64,000 nucleotides of DNA from Bartonella sp. HY328 (GTDB lineage: Bacteria > Pseudomonadota > Alphaproteobacteria > Rhizobiales > Rhizobiaceae), in NCBI RefSeq assembly GCF_025449335.1, contig NZ_CP104883.1, forward strand, positions 1,914,501 through 1,978,500. Reading direction: 5' to 3'. The notes under the pieces are model-generated. The model was not told where the DNA came from and ran no database searches. It was given only the letters and a program-made list of their open reading frames with translations. Shown here piece by piece: positions 18,132-28,362 of the stretch. The position numbers and the translations under genes were made by a program. The first letter of the stretch is position 1. Every line of letters begins with the position of its first letter.

Positions 18132-18416
18132 TTTTGTCTCCCTTGCCCCCTTTGCCCAAAACTGCAAAAGGACTATGCCAACTTGGCATGAATATGAGAT
18201 TATAGACAATAAACATATTCACATCATTATTTAACTGGCTACAGTTCATGAATCGATTGCCATTAATAAAGCCCAAATATGTTTTTGGCACAAGCGAAAG
18301 TTTATTTATAAACTAATAGCTTTGTCTTTTTCAAACTGAGCCTAGAAAATGGCAAAGAGCAATCTGCTGTAATGATTTCCCAAAGGCTATCCACGTAACA
18401 ATATTGCATTTCACCA

Positions 18417-21284
18417 TCATTTTTTATGATTGGCTATTAACTCAAGCACCGACTCGATCGCAATCGGCATGCTAAATGTGTTTGATTGCAAATATTCACA
18501 TTTCGCATTTTTTAGCATGATAGCAAGCCCTTCGCTTTCAACACCTTCGGCAATCACTTGAAAACCTAAATCATGCGCCATTCCAATTAGCGAACGCAAT
18601 AAGATATTTTGTTTTGGACGCTCATTATTAAGCAGCGAACGATCAAGTTTAATAATATCAAATGGGAAACGTACAAAATAAGAAAGTGAAGAATAACCGG
18701 TACCAAAATTATCGAGCACCAAGCCAACACCAAGACCTTTTAACCTTTCAAATAAGGATACCGAAAGTTCAGGATTTTGCATAAGCACCGCTTCTGGCAT
18801 TTCGATCAATAATTGTCCTTCACGCAATGGATTTCGAACGATCATCGATTGAATGCCAGTTACCAAATCATTACGAAGCAAGTCAGCACTTGGTAAATTA
18901 ACTGAAACGAAGTAACGATTACCTGGGAATTTTTGATTTAGTAAAGCTATACCTTGCGCAGCCCGATGCAACACAAAATTAGCAAGTTCCATAGTGATTC
19001 CAGCATTTTCGGCAGCAGAAATAAAGTCTTGAGTAAATAATGTACCACGGCTTGGGTGATCCCATTGCAACATCGCTTCAAATCCTACCAATGTACCGTC
19101 AGCGATTTTTAATACAGGATGATAAACCACATTAATTTGATCGTGACTTAAAGCTTCACGCAATTCATCGTCGATTGAGCGCTTTTCAATATTTTGGCTA
19201 CGGAAAACCGGCCTAAATGGTTCAATTTTATTGCCGCCATTATATTTTGCCGCAAACATTGCTAAGATACCATCATTGAGACGATCTTCCGCAGTAGCAG
19301 TACCGCCGAGCCATGGCAAGAGACCAATAGAGGCTGTCAATTGCACTTCGCGTTTTGCAAAGCTAATTGGCATATTCAAGGCTTTTTTAAGATTGATAGT
19401 AAAATTTGCTACCTTGGAAAGATCATTTTGTGACGCGAGTAAAAATGCAAATCTATCGGAAGAAATACGACTTAACGTATCCAATGGTTTGAGATGACGA
19501 GCAAGTCGCCGCGCCATGGCGAGCAAGAATGTATCACCTACCGACAGGCCGTAGCGTTGATTAATCGAGCGGAAGTTGTCAAAGTCGATAATCAAAAGTG
19601 TGGGTTTTAGATTTTCATCATTTTGCGCCAAATCACAATAAGCCTGTAAACGGTCTAAAAACAATTGTCGATTGGGAAGACCTGTTAGGCTGTCATAAAT
19701 TGAATTATGCAGCAAACGCTCTTCGGCCTTTTTATGCTCAGTGACATCCATTAGCATGCCGACACAACGTATAATTTCGCCGTCCGGACCAATAACAGGA
19801 CGTGCACGCAACGAAAACCAACGATATTGACTATCGCCAGCCCTCAGCCGGAACGTCTGATCAAGGCGGCCTGCACGCGTATCCAAAATTGCATCAAGAG
19901 TCATTCGGAAACGATCTCGATCATCAGAGTGCATGGCCGGCAACCAATTGCGCATTGGCCCAATAAGACTCTTTGCTGCAGATCCAATATAAATAGATAA
20001 ATCTGGTGTAGTAACGACCCGATCTCTTACTACGTCCCAATCCCAGACGATCTGATCAGTTCCCATAACGGCAAGTGCCTGCCTCTCAAGATCAGAAAAA
20101 ATACCTTGATTACCAGCACCGCTTGAAAATGCATGCTGCATAACTGTGAAGCTTAATAATAGCACGATAAGCACAAGACCACCAGCTAATGCAGGTTGAA
20201 CAATATCATTATCTAACTTACCAGTAACTGCGGCATAGGCAGCAACCAGCCAAAGAATAAACAAAATCCAACTCGGCACCAGCATAATAGCTCGGTCATA
20301 GCCGCGAATGGTCAAATAACAAATAAGTAAAACGCCGATTAATGCTGTTGCACCAAGTGAAACACGCGCAAAACCAGCGGCTTGTACCGGATCAATAAGG
20401 ACCATACCGCCGAGACCACAAAGCGCGCCAAGCCACAACACGATACCGAAACTAAAATGATAATGCCAACGATGTAAATGCAGATAGGTGAAGAGGAAAA
20501 CCAATATTGTACCAGCCAAGGCCACTTCGGTACCCGCTCGCCATAGTGGTTCAGAATTAGGAACAACATTGAAAAGTTTGTTTAAAAAACTGAAATCAAC
20601 ACAAATATAACCAAGCACCGCCCAAGCAAAAGCGGCGGTTGCTGGAAAAAGTGAGGTACCTTTAACAACAAATAAAATAGTAAGAAGCAAAGCCAAAAGG
20701 CCAGAAATCCCAAGAAGGATACCACGATAAAGAGTATAAGAATTCACAGTATCCTTATAAGCATCTGGTTCCCATAAATATAATTGCGGCAAATCACGCG
20801 ATCCAAGCTCTGCAACAAGCGTTACAACTGCGCCAGGATTAATTGTAAAGCGAAAAACATCTGAGTCGGGGCTGGCTTGCCGCTCAAGTGTAAAACCCTC
20901 ACTTGGAGTTATAGATTGAATACGAATAGAACCAAGATCAGGATCAAGTAAGCCAGAACCAGCAAGGCGATAATGGGGTGCAACAATTAAACGATCAAGC
21001 TGACGATCGCTAGGATTAGCAAGCGTTAAAACCGCCCAATTACCTTGAGAGTTTTCGCCATTTGCCTGCACTTCAATGCCGTGAATGATTCCCTCTGGAT
21101 CGGGAGGCGTGGTAATACGGAAACTGGAACCCTGATCAAGCGAAATTTCAACAAATCCCGATAAATCAACAGCAGCACTATCCGGCGATATCTTGACGGG
21201 ATCCGCTGAAAAGGCAAATTTTGACATGCCAATGAGCATGAAAGATAAAAGGGCAAAACGAAAAAAATAGCGTATTAAAGCCAA
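18417..21284 (-). CDS. Membrane PAS-GGDEF-EAL protein with degenerate signature motifs
   Basis: Large composite c-di-GMP-type signalling protein of 955 residues. A signal peptide is followed by an extracytoplasmic region to about residue 180, then by about seven membrane segments to about residue 385. A PAS domain with a WFSLRARPVIGPDGE-type end comes next, then GGDEF (about 535-690) and EAL (about 705-950). The GGDEF signature is reduced to SSDRF (608-612). In the EAL domain E736 is kept, but the next motif residues give EAMLQW, not EALLRW, and the metal-binding DD pair is DN (858-859). Both enzymatic activities are therefore doubtful; a role as sensor or c-di-GMP-binding effector is inferred. 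It is monocistronic. Confidence 0.88.
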   Translation of the reverse strand: MALIRYFFRFALLSFMLIGMSKFAFSADPVKISPDSAAVDLSGFVEISLDQGSSFRITTPPDPEGIIHGIEVQANGENSQGNWAVLTLANPSDRQLDRLIVAPHYRLAGSGLLDPDLGSIRIQSITPSEGFTLERQASPDSDVFRFTINPGAVVTLVAELGSRDLPQLYLWEPDAYKDTVNSYTLYRGILLGISGLLALLLTILFVVKGTSLFPATAAFAWAVLGYICVDFSFLNKLFNVVPNSEPLWRAGTEVALAGTILVFLFTYLHLHRWHYHFSFGIVLWLGALCGLGGMVLIDPVQAAGFARVSLGATALIGVLLICYLTIRGYDRAIMLVPSWILFILWLVAAYAAVTGKLDNDIVQPALAGGLVLIVLLLSFTVMQHAFSSGAGNQGIFSDLERQALAVMGTDQIVWDWDVVRDRVVTTPDLSIYIGSAAKSLIGPMRNWLPAMHSDDRDRFRMTLDAILDTRAGRLDQTFRLRAGDSQYRWFSLRARPVIGPDGEIIRCVGMLMDVTEHKKAEERLLHNSIYDSLTGLPNRQLFLDRLQAYCDLAQNDENLKPTLLIIDFDNFRSINQRYGLSVGDTFLLAMARRLARHLKPLDTLSRISSDRFAFLLASQNDLSKVANFTINLKKALNMPISFAKREVQLTASIGLLPWLGGTATAEDRLNDGILAMFAAKYNGGNKIEPFRPVFRSQNIEKRSIDDELREALSHDQINVVYHPVLKIADGTLVGFEAMLQWDHPSRGTLFTQDFISAAENAGITMELANFVLHRAAQGIALLNQKFPGNRYFVSVNLPSADLLRNDLVTGIQSMIVRNPLREGQLLIEMPEAVLMQNPELSVSLFERLKGLGVGLVLDNFGTGYSSLSYFVRFPFDIIKLDRSLLNNERPKQNILLRSLIGMAHDLGFQVIAEGVESEGLAIMLKNAKCEYLQSNTFSMPIAIESVLELIANHKK

Positions 21285-21946
21285 TTCGGGCCTCCGGCAG
21301 TTTTAGCATTATCAAGCTGGGCGCATAAAAATGCGCATTTAGATAAAGGCTCACAGCTTCGGCTCGGCATCAGACCAATTATCCCTTTACGTTAAGCGAA
21401 TGTTGGGCAAATCACCTCGCCCGATTTAGATAAAACCAATAAAGATCCTTTACATGGCTTTCAAGCTATTTAATGGCATATATTTCACAAAAGTTTAAAT
21501 ACCGAATACTATGTGGATCTAAATAGCACAATGCAGTGCCTCAAACGACAAAAACCAAGTTTTATATCTCTAATAAGCCGATAATGTTCACGAAATTCTG
21601 AGCCCTGATGCATATTAAAAGTAGCATAAACAGATATTTTTCATCGAAATTTTTTCTACATAAACACTAGCTCGATAAGTACGCCCTTAATCGCTTTGTT
21701 TTAATTTAGAAATGTAACACTATAGCAGATAAGTTTTCAGCACTTAAACTTACAAGACAAACCGATAATAGGCTTTCCCTCAACTTAAAATCTTATTATC
21801 CATATTAAAATTTAATGGTTTTATGATAAATTAAACTTCATTATTGGCAATAAATGCGTAAAAAAACTTTTTTAAAAAAAAGACTTGTAAGAGTGCATAC
21901 CATTTGCTAAACGCCGCTAGCTGATTTATTTTAGCTTCTACCACGT
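21285..21946. other. Intergenic region before tRNA-Leu
   Basis: About 660 bases of AT-rich sequence with no supportable gene. It includes the promoter region of the GGDEF/EAL gene on the minus strand and of tRNA-Leu on the plus strand. No repeat or RNA motif stands out. Confidence 0.4.
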
Positions 21947-22031
21947 GCGGTCGTGGCGGAATTGGTAGACGCGCAGCGTTGAGGTCGCTGTGGGGCAACC
22001 CGTGGAAGTTCGAGTCTTCTCGACCGCACCA
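21947..22031 (+). tRNA. tRNA-Leu (anticodon GAG)
   Basis: Complete 85-base class II tRNA. The acceptor stem pairs GCGGTCG (21947-21953) with CGACCGC (22021-22027), followed by discriminator A and an encoded CCA. The anticodon stem CAGCG/CGCTG holds loop TTGAGGT with GAG at 21981-21983. A long variable arm (about TGGGGCAACCCG) and a TTCGAGT T-loop confirm Leu. It reads CUC/CUU codons. Confidence 0.96.
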
Positions 22032-22059
22032 TTTCAATAGCTAAAATTCCATTCTTTAA

Positions 22060-22329
22060 TTTGAACTCATCCTCATTTATGAACTAGCCAAGGCAATTTT
22101 TGCTGATACATATATCCCAAATAAGTACTCTGTGGCTCACGGCTTATTAATCCACCGCAAATTCAGTACCGCTAAGTTGGATTATGACCAACTGCCCCAA
22201 TTGATCAGCGCGGATTCCTCTCCAACATCCACACGATTGAAACTCACTTTTTCATTGAATCCTCTTTCAGGAGGAAGTAAAATTTATAGGCAGCCAACAG
22301 TTGAACTTGATGACGACAGCATCATTTAG
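22060..22329 (+). other. Open reading stretch without a start, just past tRNA-Leu
   Basis: One frame stays open from the stop at 22057-22059 to the TAG at 22327. It would encode about 89 residues (including ELAKAIFADTYIPNKYSVAH), with composition closer to real protein than to chance. There is no ATG and no ribosome-binding site; the only early candidate is a GTG at 22132. I do not recognise it. It may be the 3' remnant of a gene from an element once integrated at the tRNA, or chance. Confidence 0.25.
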
Positions 22330-22774
22330 GCAAGCAATCTAAAGTGCACTTAATGTAAGGCCTAATAATAATATTAATGGACTTAACAAAAACTGCCTTA
22401 TTTATCTCTACTCTTTATGTATCATCGCACTTGTGCGATTATTTTTAAAATTTATAAATTTTACATTAAATAAAATGATCTAATAAACTGATAAAAAATA
22501 CAATAAAGAAAACGGTAAATATCTAATATATTGATTTATTCATTATTATATCTGCGATTACATTCACCTTGAGCGCATTAGGAGCATAAAAAACATTTAC
22601 TATAGCATTTTTATGTCGGTGTTTTTTATGAATAGCGTAGAGCTTTCGAGCTTATGTTAGAAATCTCTCATCTTTTTTTTGCGATAGTTCCTAACCGTAG
22701 ATAAAATTCATATGTAGAGATACTGAAAGATTAAAAACTATCGCTTTTATATATTTTTTGAATATAATTTTACT
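22330..22774. other. AT-rich intergenic region
   Basis: No gene, RNA or repeat is supported. It separates the tRNA region from the 3' end of the Coa1-like gene. Confidence 0.4.
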
Positions 22775-23200
22775 TTATTCAACCGCTTGCGGTCTTAAAT
22801 CCACAACAGCTGTTGTTTCATTGCTACGGAACAAAATTCTACTATATTTCCAATCATCGCCAAGTTTTTGACCAACGATTAACACAACACCACTTCCTTT
22901 GGGCCCAGTAAGTGGAATGGACATATCAATCATTCCTTGTTCATTGGGTGCAGGCGTATTACCACCAACAAAAAAACCTTCTTCAATCGGTTCACCCATT
23001 AAAGCAACAATTTCAGCATTTTTTTTTGCTATTTCCAGTCCTAGTAGATAAGGCTCAGACTTTTTCACTGCACCAACAACAAAATAAATAATGGTGCAAA
23101 TCACAAGAATAAAAGCACCTATGCAGCCAAGTATAATCAAAAGGGGGAAAAACCACCCCTTATTACGCGCCCACCAACTAATTGGCTCAACATGCGACAT
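22775..23200 (-). CDS. Coa1-like cytochrome oxidase assembly factor family protein
   Basis: Single-pass membrane protein of 141 residues with its hydrophobic segment at about residues 15-45. The remainder resembles the Coa1/Tim21-type domain: AIKKNAEIVALMGEPIEEG-like helix (here EIAKKNAEIVALMGEPIEEG), followed by strands MIDMSIPLTGPKGSGVVLIVGQ and WKYSRILFRS. In mitochondria Coa1 helps cytochrome oxidase assembly. The role in bacteria is not established, and no oxidase gene lies nearby. The family call is by pattern, not by search. A ribosome-binding site of usual strength precedes the ATG. Confidence 0.6.
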   Translation of the reverse strand: MSHVEPISWWARNKGWFFPLLIILGCIGAFILVICTIIYFVVGAVKKSEPYLLGLEIAKKNAEIVALMGEPIEEGFFVGGNTPAPNEQGMIDMSIPLTGPKGSGVVLIVGQKLGDDWKYSRILFRSNETTAVVDLRPQAVE

Positions 23201-23371
23201 TACAAGATTTCCTATTATAAATTAAAGTAGTGTTGCAACGGGAATAAACGAATATAACAAATAATGTAAGTACTCTTCACCGTTAAAATAGATTTTTATC
23301 ATTGCTTTCAATTAAATTTGGCAATGCATTGAATATTAAACCAATATTCAATGCACTTTTAAAAAATAACT

Positions 23372-24196
23372 CTATTTATGGGGGGAATTTTTTTGCGCTA
23401 TAAAAAGCTGACCCGCAACAGGTTTTTGCTGTTCAAGGCGCACAACGATATTTTGACAATCAAGTATGATTAAGCCATTATCATTTAAAACCTTTACTAA
23501 GTAATCTTCACTGTGAGCAAAGCGCTGAAAAGGCCCGACGATAAAGGGGCGATCAGCAAAAGATTCCTTATCAGTAGTTTCACTTGAAAAACCAAAAATC
23601 CCGCCATTTTCAAGATGACCTGCGACGTTTTTAAAAAAATCATCCAATTGGCCCATATAAGGCAATACATCTGTTGCTACAATGAGATCCCACTGTTGAT
23701 CACCTGCTTGCTCTAAGAAACCAACTGCATCACCAACAAATAGCTTATCATAATCCCCTTTTTCATAGGCAATGGCGACCATATTTTCAGATATATCAAT
23801 GCCCGTTTTCTCCTTGGCCATATCATCAAGCGCATCTGCCGATAGGCCTGTACCACAACCAAGATCAAGCATATGCTCAAACATAAAATCGCCGTCCAGC
23901 ACTTCAATCAAGCGTTCTCGCAATTGTAATGGCACATCATATTGCAATTGGTCGACGAGAATCATATCAAATACGTCGGCATGTTGATCAAATAATGTAG
24001 CAACATAGGCTTTGGGTGCATTTTGAGGCACATCCCCCTTCCCCATCGCCGCCAAGCGCACCGACGCACCGGCATGATCATCAGAATCGAGCTCTAAAGC
24101 TTCGCGATATGCAATTGCAGCCCCATCAAAATCACCCGATTTTTCCAAGCTTAAACCGCGATTGTAAGCTTCTTCAAGGGCATCTTCATCAATCAT
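23372..24196 (-). CDS. TPR-containing SAM-dependent methyltransferase
   Basis: Class I methyltransferase of 274 residues with an N-terminal TPR pair (about residues 4-50; YNRGLSLEKSGDFDGAAIAYREAL). The SAM-binding motif is LDLGCGTGLSADAL (about 130-143), followed by GIDISENMVAIA and the DLIVATDVLPYMGQ motif IV region. It resembles the family whose members are annotated as predicted methyltransferases with a TPR repeat; the substrate is unknown. The start ATG at 24196 overlaps the stop of the upstream transporter gene by 8 bases, so it is probably translationally coupled. Confidence 0.82.
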   Translation of the reverse strand: MIDEDALEEAYNRGLSLEKSGDFDGAAIAYREALELDSDDHAGASVRLAAMGKGDVPQNAPKAYVATLFDQHADVFDMILVDQLQYDVPLQLRERLIEVLDGDFMFEHMLDLGCGTGLSADALDDMAKEKTGIDISENMVAIAYEKGDYDKLFVGDAVGFLEQAGDQQWDLIVATDVLPYMGQLDDFFKNVAGHLENGGIFGFSSETTDKESFADRPFIVGPFQRFAHSEDYLVKVLNDNGLIILDCQNIVVRLEQQKPVAGQLFIAQKNSPHK

Positions 24197-25169
24197 CTCT
24201 TTTTTCTTTCCGCTGCGACAAATGTCGGGCAATTATAGTACACGCCATAAGCTGAATTTGATGAAATAGCATCAAAGGCAACACAACAGCACCAATATTA
24301 ATATGGCTATAGCTTGAAAATATGGCATTTGCCATAGGAGCACCGCTTGCCAAGCTTTTTTTGGAGCCACAAAACATAATTGTAATACAATCCGGCTCAT
24401 TAAACTTCAAAAGTTTGGCACTCCACCATGTAATCGTCAATACAAGGAATAATAAGACAACATCAAATCCCACCATGGCCATAAGATCATGCCATGATGT
24501 ATTTGCCCATAATTTTTGTGTCACAGCTTCTGAAAAGGCAAGATAAACAACCATAACAATAGAACCACGATCAACAATTGAGGTTAAGGTTTTGTGACTA
24601 TTTAAAAAAGAGCCAAGAAAACGTCGGCATAGCTGGCCCGCTAAAAAAGGTAATAAAAGCTGTACGATAATACTTAAAAAAGCATCAAGAGAAATACCCG
24701 CCCCTGAATGAGCCTGAAATAAAAGCCCCACAAGAAAGGGCGTAACAAACATGCCTAATATATTTGATGCGGAAGCTGAAACAATCGCCGCAGGCACATT
24801 TCCACCTGCAATTGAGGTAAAAGCAATAGATGATTGCACTGTTGAAGGCAACACACACAAATAAAGAATGCCAGCATAAAAAATAGATTGCTTTAATGAG
24901 GGAATAAGCCAACCAGCACCAAGACCAAGAATAGGGAACAGCACAAATGTTGACAAAAATACCATTAAATGCAAACGCCAATGGGTAACACCAGCTAAAA
25001 CCGCCTCACCCGACAAGCGCGCGCCATGCAAAAAGAATAAAAGCGCTACAGCACATTTTGTAGCAAGCGAAAACCAATCTGCCCCCTTACCACTTACTGG
25101 CAAGAAACTAGCAAGGATAATTGTTGCAATTAAAATGGTTAAAAATTTATCAGGTAAAAAGCGTGCCAC
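24189..25169 (-). CDS. Bile acid:sodium symporter family protein (YfeH-like)
   Basis: Polytopic inner-membrane protein of 326 residues with about ten hydrophobic segments, matching the SBF-like (DUF4137-type) branch of the bile acid:sodium symporter family. Conserved-looking pieces are LFFLHGARLSGEAV in the first third, LPSTVQSSIAFTSIAGGN in the middle, and CGSKKSLASGAPMANAIF in the last third. Such proteins move organic anions with sodium; the substrate here is unknown. The start is GTG with TGAGGTGA just upstream. It is the first gene of a two-gene unit with the methyltransferase. Confidence 0.85.
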   Translation of the reverse strand: MARFLPDKFLTILIATIILASFLPVSGKGADWFSLATKCAVALLFFLHGARLSGEAVLAGVTHWRLHLMVFLSTFVLFPILGLGAGWLIPSLKQSIFYAGILYLCVLPSTVQSSIAFTSIAGGNVPAAIVSASASNILGMFVTPFLVGLLFQAHSGAGISLDAFLSIIVQLLLPFLAGQLCRRFLGSFLNSHKTLTSIVDRGSIVMVVYLAFSEAVTQKLWANTSWHDLMAMVGFDVVLLFLVLTITWWSAKLLKFNEPDCITIMFCGSKKSLASGAPMANAIFSSYSHINIGAVVLPLMLFHQIQLMACTIIARHLSQRKEKRDD

Positions 25170-25317
25170 AAATCACCTCATTGTGGAAAAGAGAAACTAA
25201 CTAATGTGAGCCGATAATTAAACTGCTATTATTCCCCCTGCTTCCTCTATCCTTGTTAAGGGCAATTTCATAGGAATTAAAATAGAAATTGAGTGGAATA
25301 ATTACAGGTTGAAAAAA

Positions 25318-25860
25318 TTACAGGCCAGTTTTTTGCATTTCTTCTAAGCCATTGATATAGCGAATTGAATTTTTTTGGTACAATTTAGCTGATGCAGTGT
25401 TTTTTGCAATTTCGCCCTCAGTAAGACTGCGTTTTACTTTAGCTGGACAACCAATAATCAATGAATTAGCTGGAAAAACTTGCCCCTCTGTCACCAATGC
25501 TCCTGCACCAACGATTGAATTTTCTCCAATGACCGCCTTATTCATAATCACAGCCCCCATGCCAATGAGACAATTATCACCAATAATGCAACCATGAATA
25601 ATAGCACGATGACCTATTGTGCAATTGCGCCCAATAGTGACAGGAATGTCTTTATCGGTGTGGATAGTCGCACCATCTTGTACATTGGAGCCTTCACCCA
25701 CAATAATAGGTTCATTATCACCCCGTAAAATGGCACCAAACCATATACTAGCAGAATCATTAATAATTACCTGGCCGATAATATCCGCGCTTTTTGCTAC
25801 AAAACTAGTTTTCTTTTCGACGATATGCGGCATGTGCCCATCAAGAACATAAATAGTCAT
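25318..25860 (-). CDS. Gamma-class carbonic anhydrase family protein
   Basis: Left-handed beta-helix protein built from hexapeptide repeats, 180 residues, of the YrdA/PaaY type. The zinc ligands are the three His in IHTDKD, IGHRAIIHG and the repeat region around residues 70-95. The repeat core runs from about residue 25 to 150 (for example VIGENSIVGAGALVTEG). Some homologues hydrate CO2, while others have only weak activity. Start ATG with GGAG seven bases upstream. It is separate from the symporter unit by 148 bases. Confidence 0.88.
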   Translation of the reverse strand: MTIYVLDGHMPHIVEKKTSFVAKSADIIGQVIINDSASIWFGAILRGDNEPIIVGEGSNVQDGATIHTDKDIPVTIGRNCTIGHRAIIHGCIIGDNCLIGMGAVIMNKAVIGENSIVGAGALVTEGQVFPANSLIIGCPAKVKRSLTEGEIAKNTASAKLYQKNSIRYINGLEEMQKTGL

Positions 25861-26888
25861 TTCAATTCTCCAGTAGATGACAGCAAAAATTGAACTATCA
25901 ATAAAATAAAGCTCAAATTTAAAGCAAAGTTTTTAAATATACAAAGACAGAAATCACATTCGGCAACACAATATCGTTAAGTCCCAGCTTGAAAATAATT
26001 CCGCTTAAAAAAACAAAAGCGCATATATTTACCCAGACAGTGTCTACAAGAAATCAAAATAATAAAGGATAGCTTAAAATACCAATATTAAAATTATCGG
26101 CCACGCTTTTAACCGTATTACATACAAACGAAAAAAATAGCTGGTGCTTCTACAATGCCTAAAAAATTGGTTTGATGTAGGCAGAGAATATCGCCAAAGC
26201 AAATTATTAGATACCAGCAATTTATTTATATATCATCATATTTTTGCCGTAACGATACGTTTAACGCAACATGATATAAACGCGAAATAGCGGACATAAA
26301 AAAGTCAAAAAACGCCGATTTCAACGCTACATTTTCATAAAAACATCCAATCCTCCATCCATGCAATATTTACTGTTAGTAAGCCCATGTAATATTTCAA
26401 AAAAACTAAAGGTATTTAAATATTTTAGAAACAAAGATGGTCATCTTAAAAAGCAAATCGCCCATAATATGAACAAATAACGTGATATATTGAGCAAACC
26501 ATTGAAATCTATTTAATTCAACTTAAATCAGCATAAGCTAATCAAACTGTTCTTTAAAAAAATGTAATACATTTCAACACCAATTAAATAGCCGAAAAAT
26601 AAAAATAGCAAAACTATTTTTGTTTCTCTTGTTCTATTCGTAATTATAATATAAGTAGGTGTTCAAAATGGCGGGTTGGGTAACATAAGTTAATTGCAAG
26701 TGATAACTTCATGGATAGATTTTTTTAATATCTCATTCTATGATCGCTAGCTATTGTCGAATTACGTCAACACCCCTATCTAAGATATGATATTTTAGCA
26801 GAAGCAAGTAAGCCTATTGCCATCTTTATTTTTCGGCAACTGGCTGCTATTAATGATATTTAAATAACGATTTTTTTTAAGAGGAATA
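25861..26888. other. Kilobase-long gene-free region before the type I secretion genes
   Basis: More than 1 kb with no supportable gene on either strand. It is AT-rich, without tandem repeats or a recognisable riboswitch; I looked for a c-di-GMP aptamer and did not see one. The final bases carry GAGG upstream of the secretion operon, so the promoter for the operon must lie here. Confidence 0.45.
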
Positions 26889-28346
26889 ATGATGGCATCG
26901 CAGGGTAAAATATGGGGAAAAGAATCTGCAATGAAATCTTTATCAAACTCATCAGGCAAAGTGATTATTGTTGCGCTATCAATGGCATGCGTTTTGACTT
27001 TATCAGGTTGCCAAGGATTAAAGTTAAAGCGAAATCAGAATGTGCAAGCTTTATCAAATCCGCCCCAATCTACTCTCGCATTAGCAAGGGCGAATGATGT
27101 TAGTAATGCAAGTAACAATCCGCTCCATACAATCAATACTGATAACCTCAATATTACTGATGCGGTGGGTATTGCAATTGCGCGCCATCCAGATATTGGC
27201 CGCGCATCTGCTGTGGTTGTTCAAAGTAATGCGCAAATTTCCATTGAAAAGTCGGCTTGGTATCCAACATTCCAATATGGTGTTGATCCAGGTTATAACC
27301 GTTATTACGCCTCAAGCAATAGTGACCGAACTGGCTCAAGCGTGCGTGGTTCAGTAGGTGTAACGCAATTAGTCTATGATTTTGGTCGCACTTCAAGCCG
27401 AATTGGTGTTGCTAAAGCAACTTATGAAAAAGATAGCTACCTTTTATCTAAAGCCGTAGAAGATGTTGCAACCAATATGTCAGTTGTATTTATTGAATTG
27501 TCAGCGTCTCAAGAGTTGATTGCTGCGGCAGAGCGCGAATATGGTGCCATGCGGCGTACACAAGAAAAGATTGCAGAGCGCGTTCAAAGCGGTCTTTCTG
27601 ATGCGGTCGATCTTAACCAGGCAGATGTTGCTATTCAACGCGCGCGCTCAGATCTTTTATCGGCTCAAAATAGATTTGATATAGCTGCTGGACGTTTCGC
27701 TGAAATAACTGGTATCCGCCCGACAAAAGTAGCGAATATGGAAACAACCTCAAAATTCCTTGATTCTCTTGGCCGTGGACGCAATACGATTGAAAATACG
27801 CCTAATGTTTTAGCAGCTGATGCGGAAGTTAAAGCTTCGCTCGAACGTGTTAGGCTTGCAAAAGCACAACTTTACCCATCGGTAAGTGTGGCAGCCAGCC
27901 AACAAAAATCCACAGGACAGCGCAATATTACCAATGATAATTCATTTGTTGGCTTGCAATTAAGCGGTTCATTAAATTCAGGCTTTAGGGAAAAACACCA
28001 AATTGCTTCAGCACAGGCTGAGGTAAATGCAGCCAAGCAGGCAAGTGAAAATGAGCGCCTCGTTGCACGGACAACTGTCAGCTCTGCCAAAACAGAAGCT
28101 GATGGTGCTACCGCCAGAATGGGTAATTCAAAACAACTGATGTCACTATCTTTGACATCGCGCGATCTTTATTGGCAACAATATACATTAAATAAACGTC
28201 CTCTAACGGATGTTGTGAATGCCGAACGCGAAACTTTTATTGCTGAAAGTGAATATGTTACAGCAATGGCCGACTACATGACCGCACGTATTAAAGCTTA
28301 CACTGCGGTTGGTGAACTGGTGGAGCGTTTAAGAGGCGGACGATAA
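26889..28346 (+). CDS. TolC/LapE-like outer-membrane channel of a type I secretion system
   Basis: Outer-membrane efflux protein of 485 residues with a lipoprotein signal (lipobox LSGC near residue 38). It carries the two long helical repeats of the TolC family (about 85-270 and 300-475), with typical SQELIAAAEREYGAMRRTQEK and ERVQSGLSDAVDLNQA segments. Three starts are possible: 26889, the adjacent ATG 26892 (better spaced from GAGG) and 26931, which gives a normal-length lipoprotein signal. It is the first gene of a three-gene operon with an ABC transporter 16 bases downstream and an HlyD adaptor. Confidence 0.9.
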   Translation: MMASQGKIWGKESAMKSLSNSSGKVIIVALSMACVLTLSGCQGLKLKRNQNVQALSNPPQSTLALARANDVSNASNNPLHTINTDNLNITDAVGIAIARHPDIGRASAVVVQSNAQISIEKSAWYPTFQYGVDPGYNRYYASSNSDRTGSSVRGSVGVTQLVYDFGRTSSRIGVAKATYEKDSYLLSKAVEDVATNMSVVFIELSASQELIAAAEREYGAMRRTQEKIAERVQSGLSDAVDLNQADVAIQRARSDLLSAQNRFDIAAGRFAEITGIRPTKVANMETTSKFLDSLGRGRNTIENTPNVLAADAEVKASLERVRLAKAQLYPSVSVAASQQKSTGQRNITNDNSFVGLQLSGSLNSGFREKHQIASAQAEVNAAKQASENERLVARTTVSSAKTEADGATARMGNSKQLMSLSLTSRDLYWQQYTLNKRPLTDVVNAERETFIAESEYVTAMADYMTARIKAYTAVGELVERLRGGR

Positions 28347-28362
28347 TTGGCGGGGTGTCATA

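Noticed and set aside
18132..18209. 26-residue extension of tpiA
   Set aside because: The internal ATG has a strong GGGAG site and gives the normal N-terminus; the extension has no similarity to the family.
25861..26888. Possible riboswitch or CRISPR in the 1-kb gap
   Set aside because: No regularly spaced repeats and no recognisable aptamer core could be found by eye.
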